Shown: piece after piece, positions 33,801-45,800 of the stretch
How the letters are laid out: each line of letters starts with the position of its first letter
Numbering within the stretch: position 1 is the first letter of the stretch
Source of the DNA: Diphasiastrum complanatum
Lineage: Eukaryota; Streptophyta; Lycopodiopsida; Lycopodiales; Lycopodiaceae
Reading direction: 5' to 3'
DNA: 62,778 nt
Assembly (NCBI GenBank): GCA_029204225.1
Contig: MU833007.1
Coordinates: 1 to 62,778 of the forward strand
The notes under the pieces: generated by a model
Seen by the model: the letters and a program-made list of their open reading frames with translations, nothing else
Databases searched by the model: none
Told to the model about the DNA's origin: nothing
Position numbers and translations under genes: made by a program

Positions 33801-36800
33801 ATGTGAATTGCAGGCCACCGGCCACTCTCTTGGACAACAAGGACACAAATTGCACTCGATGCTGCTAGAGGTCTAGAGTACATTCATGAACACACCAAGA
33901 CACACTATGTCCACCGTGATGTAAAGACTAGCAACATTCTATTGGACTGCAACTTCAGAGCCAAGGTTGGTATGGATTCTGGATAATGTAGATTGACGTA
34001 GGTGCATTACAATATTGTTTGTGTATTGAAATTTGGAGAAAGTTTAATAGTTTGTTAATTTCTCAAGCAAAGTATGCACATAAGCTTTTGAAACAAATTA
34101 ACATGGAACATTGTCATAGCATGAATTTGATAAAAATATGAAGATGACTAAGGAAGAAGATGCAAAAGAGATGGTACTTTGTATAGACAACTAGTAGGTG
34201 GTCTTATCTACTTAATCACTACCAGGCTTGATATTTCTTATCCAGTCAATATGTTGAGTAAATACATGACAAAGCCCATAATGCCTCATTGGGAAGTAGA
34301 AAAGAGGATTTTTAGATATGTCAATGCAACTATTAGGTCTAGCATTGAATACAATGATTATGAAGGAACGGGATAGTCAAGATATGGGCAACTAATGTTG
34401 AAGATCGAAGGTCAACAACAAGATACTCTTTTAGCCTTAGGATAGTTGCTACAACATGGAGCAATTAGAAGTAAAAAGTGTTGTCCTTATTTTCTACACA
34501 AGCAGAGTATCGTGTAGAAACCAAAGCTGTGTAGTTGAGAAGTTGCAAGACCTCTACCAAGGTCAATACTAGGATGCTGAATCGAGAGAAAACAAAGGGA
34601 ACGGATGGTGGCTCAAACCTGCCAAACCGATCTAGATCAACCAGATCTAGCCCCCAAGCTATGGATCACCAAGAACTCTATAGGGAGAGATGTCACAGCG
34701 GCATGTAGCTACACAATACCAAAATTCAAGCTCTCCACAAGGGAGGCCTATGGGTATACGTATACCCTCCAAGGCACCACCACAACTCCACAACTAGGAG
34801 TGAACTGTGACACCTTAGTAGCCTAACTGGCCACCTTAGCCACACTCCCTATGAGTCACCTACTAGCACCATCATGAGTTTTCATTGAGGGGTCATTGTA
34901 ATTATGAAACGCATTAATATTCTAACATCTTTTGTTAATGTTTTCATCATAACATCTACTACAACAAGTAAAACACAAACTTTTCAAATTTCATTTAGTA
35001 AGTGCTTTGGTGAAATTTCAGCCACTTGGTCCTCTGTGCTGTTGTAGATTTTCTAATGAAGTGTGCTTGATTCTCAATATGCTTTTTACGATTAAGAAAA
35101 ACTAGATTCTTAGCCAATTTATTAGAACTTTGATTGTCACATTTGAGAATCGTTGGTGTTGTTTTTGCAAACAAAAGATCATTGAAAAGCCTTCTTGTCA
35201 TGCCCACGTATTGACTTATCTTCGATTTAATATCTCGTAAGGAGGTGTTACGAGCTCGTAACCAGTGCCGAACCCTAGAGAACACAGATAGGTCAGATAC
35301 CACAGTCAGGGTCGTGTCCAGCGTACATGACCAACAGGGCAAGACAGTGTGAGTAGTGTGCCCCAGCACGGTCCATAGCCATGGCGGGCCTAACACAGCC
35401 TAGGGACCCTGTCAGCAGGATAGGGCCCACAGTTGGGTCCCGACGTGCAGTCGGCCACGTCAGTGCCACGTGGCCGACACTTGGCAGTAGCATGCTACCA
35501 GTCCTCACACTGGGCTAGGAGGGGCTTACTCTATATCAGGGAGTAGGCAAGGTTGGGTGGATCAGTTAGTGTTTGCCCTACTGTGGTGTTAGGATCTATT
35601 ACACTGGTATCAGAGCCATCTCCATCCTAGGGAGTTCAGGACAGTAGTAGAGAAAGCTATCAGAAGATAGGAAGTGTTTCTCAGATTCTCAGAGAGGAAT
35701 AGAGGAGGAGGATCGCTGTAGGAGCAGCCTTCAAACTTCTGATTTCCACTGAGAAATCACAGTAGCAAGGAGTCAGATTCCAAGTGTAGGTAACTCGCTG
35801 AAAAAACAGCTGTTTCTCACTGACTTCAGAGGATTCTTCGTAGTTTTCCCAGCGAAATTAGAGTAGGAAGAAGCCAGCACCTCCATCGCTGTACAGTCAG
35901 AGACCTACATCCGATTTCCAGGGAAAAAGTTACTGGTTTTCAGCGAGTTGGAAGCCAAAAAAGAGGAGCAGGGCCAGCGCTGCCAGTGCTTCTGAAAATC
36001 TGGTTTTTCAACAAGTTTTTGGGCCCCAACGTCAGAGATTTGGAGCAAGAGGATTCCTACCAGATCAGCGAGTAGGAGACTTCTGAAATTTCAGAACTCA
36101 GAAGGGTTTTTGGACTTCAGATTTGCCTTTTTGTGGACAAGTTGGATTGCAATCAGACCAGCGAGCTACTATCCTCAAAAAACCGGGAAATTTAGTACCG
36201 TTTTGAAGCCTCAAACTGGCATTTTTCGGAACAGCAGGTCTGAAATTTTGGGGAAAAGAGCTGAAAGGGTTCCTCTTCATTCTTTCTTTGGAAGTACAGT
36301 CCTCAGAAACAGCTAAGTCATCTTTCCTTTCCCTTGTATAGTTGTAAATTAGTCTTTTAGACTTTTTTCCTTCAGAAGTTAAGGTAGCTCTCTTTCAGTT
36401 TCGAAGATGACCACTCCTCAGGGACCTGATCAACCCCAGGAGAGAGGCTTCGACGAACTTGAAACAGAAGCCTTGGCTTACAGAAAAGGGAAGGAACCCA
36501 TGGAAGTAGAAGAACAGGAACAGTTCGCCGAAGAACTCGACGAACTGGTTACCAAGGAGCAGTTCCTCCAATTGGTAACAGAAGTGGATGAACTGAAGCT
36601 GGCATTAGCCAATTTCAAGTCCAGTGTGGACGACTCGTTCGCTGAACTCAAAAACTTGATTTTGAGCTCCGCGAAAGGAAGCCTTCCCTCCACTTCTCAG
36701 TTATCCCCTTCTCCACTTCCATCAGTTTCGGGTGAGACTTTACGGTCTCACCCCAGTGTTTTTAAAGATTTAAAGCCTCCTACTTTTAATGGGGAAGAGA

Positions 36801-39800
36801 AGGATAGAAATGCAGATATTCTACAAACCTTCCTCAGCAAATGGAAGAACATTCATGCTCTTAAACAGACCCCTGACCATTTGCAAGCAATTGAGGCCAG
36901 TCTTTCTTTAGGGCCTATGGCCTATAAGTGGTGGTTAAATCTCCAGGAGACTGGGCAGACTCCCCGGTCATGGAAAGCTTTTGAAGAAGCTTTCCTAAGA
37001 GAATTTCTACCAGAGAATGAACTTGATAGAGCCTGGGAAGCCTGGGAAAGAACAGTAATGGACAAGTCCCTCATCCAATATATCTCGCAGTATCGAGAGG
37101 CAATTTTAAAGATTAAAAATATGGATGACTATCAAAAAATCAAGGGATTTGTCCGTGGCCTCAAAGATGAATATAAAGTAGAGGTCCAGAGAAACTCGCC
37201 TACTACCCTTGAGCAAGCTCTCAGATATGCTCAAATCTATGATGATTCAGTGGGTAGGAAGAGAGCGAGACAACAACCACTTTCTGAGCAGCTTCCTCAG
37301 AAAGACTTTCAATTTAAAAAGAAATTTTTAAAAAGAAAGAAAGAAGATAAATTTAAAGGTGAAGCTCCTCAGAAACGCCCTTCACTCATACAGCCCTTAA
37401 AACCAGATGATTTTGAGAAAGCCAAACAAGAACGTTTGTGCTTTGTGTGTATGGGCAAGGGACACACAGTCAGACAGTGTCCCATGGGGCCTTTCACTAA
37501 AAAAGATAAAAAACAAGTTCATCTTGTTCAGACTGTATGTTTCCCCAGTAACTCGGCAGCTTCCGAGATCAAAGTGTATCATGAAGATCATGAACACTGT
37601 TGCCAGCTGACCTCTGCAATGCTAGCGAGACCCTTCAGCTTTGGGCCGCATGACCTAGTACGTATGCATGGGAAAGTTGGTAACCAGTCAGTAAGAGTCA
37701 TGGTTGATGATGGGGCAACCCATAATTTCATCAACCACACCCTGGTTAAAAAACTTAAACTACCAGAAGTACCTAGTCAGCATAGGTACATAGTTTCATT
37801 AGCTAAGGGTGAAGATAAAAAAATATGGGAAACTATGGTAAGTAAGTTAAATCTTGGTATTCAGGGGTACCAAGATGAAATAAACTTTCAGATAATGCAC
37901 CTGGATCGAACAGACATTGTTCTCGGGAGAGATTGGCTCTACAGTTTAGGACCTTCCCTCCACAGAAACTATCAGGAGAACACCCTCAGCTTTCAGTATA
38001 AAGGCCGAGAGATCCAGTTGCATGGGGAGCATGATGTTCCCAACAGCCCTATGGTCTGCAGTTCAGAGCTCTGTCAGCTAATCGGAGACGAAGACCATCA
38101 GGTATTCTTATGTGACTTTCAGTTTATTCCTGAAGTTTCTATTTCCAGTTCTATTCAGCAGAAAATCAGTAAATTAGAAACTTTATTGTCTAAATTTAAA
38201 GATGTTTTTCCTGAAGATTTGCCACATGGTTTACCACCTAGCAGAGAGGTAGATCATGTAATAAACCTAGTACCAGGTACAGCACCTGTTTCTAAACCTC
38301 CGTATCGGGTCAGCCGAACAGAGGATGAAGAAATAACTAGGCAGTTAACAGACTATCTTGGGAAAGGCCAAATTCAGACCAGTAGTTCACCATGGGCCTC
38401 ACCAGTCCTATTGGTGAAAAAGAAAGAGGGGTCTATGCGTCTTTGCGTAGATTACAGAGCCCTCAATAAAGTCACAATTAAGAATAAATACCCTATGCCT
38501 CGAGCAGACGAGTTGTTTGATCAACTCGACGGGGCTAAGTTTTTCAGCAAAATAGACCTCAGATCGGGATATCATCAAGTCCGTATAAAATCGGAAGATG
38601 TCTCGAAAACAGCTTTTAGGACTCGTCACGGTCATTATGAGTTTAAGGTGATGCCATTTGGGCTCACAAATGCTCCAGCTACCTTTATGACCTTGATGAA
38701 CAGTGTCCTCAGACCATACTTGGGTAAGTTTGTAGTCGTATTTTTAGATGACATCCTCGTCTACAGCAAAACGAGGAAGGAGCATCTAAAACACCTCAGA
38801 AAGGTGTTTCGACTGCTCAGAAAGCATAAGCTTTATGCTAAACAATCCAAGTGTGAATTCTTCGTTGAAGAAGTAGCATATTTGGGTCACATTATCTCTT
38901 CAGATGGGATTAAGATGGACCCAAATAAGGTTAAAGCCATACTCAGTTGGCTGAGACCTCAGAATATTTTGGAACTTCAAATCTTTCTTGGTCTGGCGGG
39001 ATATTACAGACGATTTGTCAAGGAATATGCTCAGATAGCAGTCCCTATGACAAATCTCCTTAAGGGGAAGGGAAAGGAGTTCATTTGGGAGTCCGCACAA
39101 CAGGAGAGCTTTGATACTCTCAAAACAGCCTTAGCTACAGCACCAGTTTTAAAGGTCGTCGACCCCAATCAGCCATTTGTGGTCGAAACAGATGCTAGCG
39201 ACTTTGCAGTAGGTGCTGTGCTAACTCAGGGTGGACGACCAGTTGCGTTCGAGAGTAAAAAACTCGAGCCAGCACAGACTAGGTATAGTGCCTATGAAAA
39301 GGAACTCTTTTCTATAGTCCATGCCCTTAAGACTTGGAGGCATTATTTGTATGGTGCCAACTTTGAGGTCCTGACAGACCATGAGAGTCTCAGATACCTT
39401 TGCAATCAACCTGAGCTTAGAGGTCGGAAAGCTCGTTGGGCAGAGTTGATGCAAGAGTTTGACATGTCTATCAGATATAGGCGTGGAAAATTCAATACAG
39501 TAGCAGATGCCCTTAGCAGAATGCCTATGATAAACGAGCTAAGTTTTACTCAGATTCGTAATGAGTTACTCGAGTCCTTGAGAGGGAAATGCCAGCATGA
39601 TGCATTCTTCTCTATTATCTGGAACTCAGTCCAGAACAGACAGTTACAGACTCCAGAACCAGTTCCCGGGGCTGGTGCCAGTTCATCCAAGAATACGGCA
39701 GCTTCCGTTGAGGATGATGATGAGTCCGAGTATACGTCATCAGATGACGTTGAGGATTCTGAGCCTGTATTACCCAAGCAAACCCCAGTGGTTGAGGGTC

Positions 39801-42800
39801 AGTTGACTCAAGGATTCAAATGGAAACAGTATTCCATTCAGGATGAGTACTTGCTCTATAGAGATAGAGTATGTAACCCCAATTCAGAGGATTATAGGCA
39901 GCAGGTCCTATATGAATGTCATGACAATCCTAGCGCGGGACACCCAGGCATACAGAAGACCTATGAGCTTCTTCGTAGGCAATTTTTCTGGCCCAGTATG
40001 AAAAGGGACGTCCACCAGTATGTAACCAGTTGCCAGAAATGTCAAGTAAATAAAGCAGAGCGTTTAAAGGCAGGAGGGTTGTTGCATCCCTTAGAAATAC
40101 CAGCTGGTAAATGGGAGAGTATCTCCATGGATTTTATAGTAGGCCTGCCTAAAACCCAAAAGGGTAATGACGCTATATGGGTCACAGTTGACCGTCTGAC
40201 CAAAATGGCTCATTTTATTCCGACCAAAACAACCGTTAGAGCTCCAGAGTTAGCGAGGTTGTTTGTAGACGGGCTATTTAAATTGTACGGTCTACCTTCC
40301 GGCATAGTCAGCGACCGGGACAGTAAGTTTACTGGAAATTTTTGGAAGGCAGTATTCCATCATCTCCATACTAAACTTAATATGAGTACCACCGACCATC
40401 CACAGACGGACGGTCAAACAGAAAGGGTAAATCAAGTGCTGGAGGATATGCTTCGTGCATACGTCAGCAAGAGGCAGACTAATTGGGAGGAGTATCTCTC
40501 GATATTAGAGTTTGCTTACAACAGTACCAAACATTCAGCTACGGGATACAGCCCATTTATGCTGATGTACGGTTTTCAGCCACGCTCACCCACAGCTGTA
40601 GGGTTTAAACAAGAAAAAGTTGAAGCAGCCAGAAACTTTTTAGAAGACCTAAACCAGATGATAGAACATGCTAAGCGTAGCATTAGACAATCCCAGGATC
40701 GAGCCAGGCATTATGCAGATCCACACAGACGGGATGTGCAGTTCTCCACTGGTGAGAGAGTCTACTTGAGAGTCCCAGTTGACTCTAAAACCCTCAAATC
40801 AGGAGTGTGTGCTAAGTTGTCTCCAAGGTATTGTGGTCCCTTTACCATCAGTAGGAGACTAGGCGAGGTCACCTATGAACTAGAACTCCCACACAGCAGT
40901 AAGGTTTTTCCAGTTTTTCATGTAAGTCAGTTACGAAAAGCCTTAACCAGATCAGATAATCTGGTAGGGGACAGTGTTCTAGTTCTCCCATTGGATCCTC
41001 AACAACCTCCACATGAACCAGAGGAGATTCTTGATAGTAGAGAGACGCAGACTCGTCATACTCTATACCGAGAATATCTGGTTAAGTGGAATGATCAGCT
41101 TGTTGAGAATGCCACTTGGGAAAGAGGCAGCGTCCTTCGCAAGATTTTTCCAGACTTTGTCTTAGAGGACCAAGACGGTTCTTAAGGGGGAGGGAGTGTT
41201 ACGAGCTCGTAACCAGTGCCGAACCCTAGAGAACACAGATAGGTCAGATACCACAGTCAGGGTCGTGTCCAGCGTACATGACCAACAGGGCAAGACAGTG
41301 TGAGTAGTGTGCCCCAGCACGGTCCATAGCCATGGCGGGCCTAACACAACCTAGGGACCCTGTCAGCAGGATAGGGCCCCCAGTTGGGTCCCGACGTGCA
41401 GTCGGCCACGTCAGTGCCACGTGGCCGACACTTGGCAGTAGCATGCTACCAGTCCTCACACTGGGCTAGGAGGGGCTTACTCTATATCAGGGAGTAGGCA
41501 AGGTTGGGTGGATCAGTTAGTGCTTGCCCTACTGTGGTGTTAGGATCTATTACAGGAGGTCACTAGGCCACCTCATCCACTCTCCCTATGAGTCACCTGC
41601 TAGCACTATGCAAAAACGCCATCATGAGTTTTAGGCCTCTAACCATTGATTATGACTTTGATACCATGAGGGCCCCAACCCCTCATAATCATAATGTCAT
41701 GCCCACATATGGACTGATCTTGTATTTAATATCCCGTAAGGAGGACAGCAGGCCTACCTCAACTCATAAATTAATTATGATTATGAAGGGTTGGGGACCT
41801 CATGGTATTAAAGTCATAGTTAATGGTCAATCTCTCAGTTAATTAGACATTGTTTGCATAGCTATTGTAGTTGGGCACTGTAGCATCCTCAATTTTTGAC
41901 AAACCTAACTTTCATTTTTTCTTCTAATATTAGAATGATGAATTTGCATTATCACTTGTGCACATTGCAAAATCACATGTGGAATCTAGATTGTGATTTG
42001 TGTGATTGTAATTTATTCAAGAATTTGGATTGTATACAATGTAGTGATTAAATGTTCTTTCGATCTCGTTTGTTGCAATAAGATCATTCGCTTGACATAC
42101 CCCACTCTCAAGAATGTTGAGGGTGAGACAAAGGCAGAGAGTAGCACATATTTAGCATGTGTAGATCTAGCCCACCCCTCTACTCCTAGAGGGATGATGA
42201 GGCTACTAGTAGGGGTAGAGATTACGATGTGAATTCATTTTGAGGAATAAACAAGAATAGTGTTGACTTGGCTATTAGGAGATTGTTATACATTTGAAGC
42301 TTCCCCTCCATCTAGCTAAAACTCTTGCTTGGAGGGATATGCTGAAGAGTGTTGCTTCAATAGGACGCATCTTTTGTGGACCTAGCATGGATGTACCACA
42401 CCAAACTATAGGGGTGCACCATCATGACTGGAGTGATAACAAAAGGTAGGACATTATTAATATATTAGTGTCTTCCAATGTGAACATCATGTCTTTCATA
42501 GCCATCAACACATGAACACCTAGCACCATTGTTTTGGGTGAGTACATGATGCATGTTGGATGTCATGTTCCCTAATGAGAGACATACATTTTCTACATAG
42601 AAAGTCGTGCTGTGAATAGAGTGAGGATTAATAGTGGACTTGATCAGTTGTTATTTGCTATTTATAATAGTGTACATTTTTTCATCTCATGTTACTGATC
42701 TAGACATCCATCAGATTTTGTTCTTGTATATTATATTCTCTCATCATCTATAACTGCTCCCATGAGCCTACATCAATGTTGACTAGTGTAAGATTGTCTC

Positions 42801-45800
42801 TTATGCCATCTCATATCCTATTTATACACTATTTCTATCTACATGCCCCATTCCCTCTCTAAGAACTTTCAGGTATACCTTCCATGATCTCCACTTTATT
42901 CTACTGTTGTAGATTCCTTGTTATCATGCTACATGAGACTATTTTTGATCGAGTATTTCCACTACTCATTCTCCATCTCATCCATCTAAGGCATCTCCAA
43001 CTAAGTAGTGTCCCGCTGTTCCTTGTCTCACTCTACACCACCTTTTTCATTTCCCTCTAGAAATGCACAAGTGTCTCATCAAGAAATGGATGAGTTCCAT
43101 TGTGAAAATCTTTATTGTTGTCATTTAAACATAAAGTCAACAACCTCCTTTAAATTCAACGTATTAGCTCTATGTTGATGATATTGGGCAAATTTTTTCT
43201 TGCAATGATGAGGTTGATCTTGTTGTTGATACTATGTAGTATTCTATTATCTAGTGTCATAAGAGAAACTCTTAGTGCAACATTCAAAGTCATTTTGCAA
43301 ATTGAGTTGTTCCTTTTGCAACAACTTTGCCACTCTACTTTCTCAACTATATTGATAGTGAGGACACTGTAATTTGATAAGTAGGGATAGTTATCGACTG
43401 ACATGCACATCCTCTTGGGCTTCAAGCCCCCATGCTACTTTACAACATGTATCAAAATTTGAGCCCACTTTAAGTATTTGGAAATAATGTTTTTATTTAT
43501 AGCTAATTGACATTAAACCTTATGACTTGGTACTTTGGAACGTACTATCTATTATCCGTGTTTTATTATTTTATTATTAAGAGACTTAGCTTACTTAGTG
43601 TAGAAGGGGGTAGATCAACTTACTAGCTAGCGTACATTGATATTAAGTGAGTAAGTATCAATTTTTTCTTATGAATGTTCTTGGCTGAATTTTGATATGC
43701 TATTATTGATGTGTTAAGGTTTGCAAGGGTGAGAACTTCATTAACCACAATAAGTTGAGGCTAATGTAGTAATTGCTTATATAACATTATTGTGAATCGG
43801 ATTGCAACTTTTTTCAGAGATAAATAAATACATCTATTATGGTATTGATTTTTTTTTTGTGTGTAACAATTTCTTCACTCTTCATTTAGATCTGTGAAGC
43901 TGATTTTTCCTAGCAATTAATCATGCAGGTGGCGGACTTCGGCCTTGCTAAGTTGGTTGAGCAGGTTGGAGATGTGACAGGTGCAACCACAAATGTAGTT
44001 GGAACATTTGGGTACATTGCACCAGAGTAAGCATTTACATGATATGTGGCTCCACATAGGGTGTCAGAGGATTAATCTCAATAGCATAGCCAAATTTTGG
44101 GTAAAGAATGCTTTTAAATTGTGGAAATTTTTTCTTATTAGAGTCAAGAATTGTATAGGCTTCCCTTCTCTCATTGATATTTTAACTAAATGTTTCCATC
44201 AAGAATAGACGTATGGCAAAAGACTAGAATACCCTGTTTTTTTTTTCTACTCATGACCTTTCCTGTTAATTTTATGATGGTCTAACAAAAGACCAAATTA
44301 ATCTCCCATGCATTTTTGCAGGTATATTCGTGACGGACATGCCACTTCCAAGAGTGATGTTTATGCATTTGGAGTTGTGCTAATGGAGCTTATTACAGGC
44401 GAGGAAGCCATTGCAAGGAGTAGAAGCATGGCACTCCATTCTAAAGGCTTGGAGCGACGATCATTAGTTACCTTGGTAAAGCCATAACTTTTGGTAGAAT
44501 CTGATTTCCCGAATGTTATGCGCTACTAGCCATGTTTGGTCGATGTTCCTTATATGATGGCCGCCTCATTTTAAGAATCAAACAGCCACCCCTGTATGAG
44601 GTCTACAAAAGCAGAAATTTAAGTTCAACCTCATAAGCATCCCTACAAGTAGGATGATGTTACATCATTTCCTTTAAAACTCAAACCCAGCTCCATTGTC
44701 ATTAGTCATGACTGTAAAATATTAGTTATAAAGACTTTTTTGCACTATCTAGCTTCAATTTGAAGCCTCCAAAAGTTGAGAACTTGTGGGATGAGATCTG
44801 TAGTCCTATATTAAAATTGAAAAACAATCAGATAGAAATTGGAAGTTCATGTATATGACTAATGTAAGTGGACACCTTGGTGGCACAAAAAAATGACAAA
44901 ATACATACACACAAATATGTGCCACCCTTGAACATAATAAAACTGAATATCTAGAGGAACATATGCATAAATAGATTATAGGATTCATACTATTTTTTGT
45001 TTCCTTAATATTAGTTCTTGTCACGTGATGTCACAACTGTGGGTGATCGGTCCACTTGGCATGCATGTCATGTATGAAGTTCTCCCCCAATTCTAGCACT
45101 TCATTTTTATTGAGCTTTTTGGGTCCTTTTTTGAAAATTTAAATTATTATGTTTGTTACAATAAAATACTCCTAATGTACTTCACATTTGAAATATGATT
45201 TCTAGAAATCAAGACATTGTAGATGCACTTGTTTTTTAGGTCATTTTTTAAAGCTTCTGTTACTCTTATCACTTTCTCACTTTTGATTTCTTTAATCATT
45301 TTTTGAAACTTTTGGATCATTCATCTTCCTACAGTGAATCACTTCCATTGCACTTTGAATCACTCAAAGTCCTCTACCAAATTTCCGCCTTTCCAAAATT
45401 TTATTAGCTTTTCATCCCAACTCTTGTGTTGCACATCTAAAATTCAGCCACATTTGGTGATTTCTCAATGGATAAATCATCTTGTAGAGGTGCTGCCCAT
45501 ACATATACTTTGGTTCTCCTATCGAGGTTTGTGTTCCCTATCAGGATATCCTTCATGGATTGTTGTGATTCAACTTCCTTATGTCCCTATTCTTTGAATC
45601 ACACTAATCAACATCATTGAAGTGACGACAAGACTGCTTTCCTTTGGCATAGTTGACATACTTGCGTTGTTCTCTTTGATTGTGTCTCTCTTATATTTTG
45701 TTTGTTTGCTTTATGCATGTTTTTTTCTTTTGATATGCACTTTGTAGTTTTGTCTTTTATTTCTCGTCACCATGTCGTCCACTCAATCTTCTTTCTATCA

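Larger units (their letters stand above)
35246..41554 (+). mobile_element. Complete Ty3/gypsy chromovirus, copy 1
   Basis: A 6309-bp element with 358-bp LTRs (35246-35603 and 41197-41554), each TGTTACGAG...CTATTACA. The target duplication GGAGG is at 35241-35245 and 41555-41559. It has a tRNA-iMet primer site, a polypurine tract and one uninterrupted gag-pol frame. By hand count the two LTRs differ at 3 of 358 positions, so insertion is recent. It lies in intron 7 of the receptor gene in the sense orientation. The C-terminal chromodomain places it among the chromoviruses; the clade was not determined. Confidence 0.95.

Noticed and set aside
35293-35508. Minus-strand frames in the LTRs (also 41244-41459, 47560-47775 and 53490-53705)
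   Set aside because: They recur because the LTR recurs. They hold no gag, pol or cellular domain, and each lies wholly inside an LTR.
43155-43260. Possible copia reverse-transcriptase YVDD scrap in LYK intron 7
   Set aside because: Only YVDD and a few residues fit, and neighbouring conserved text is missing.
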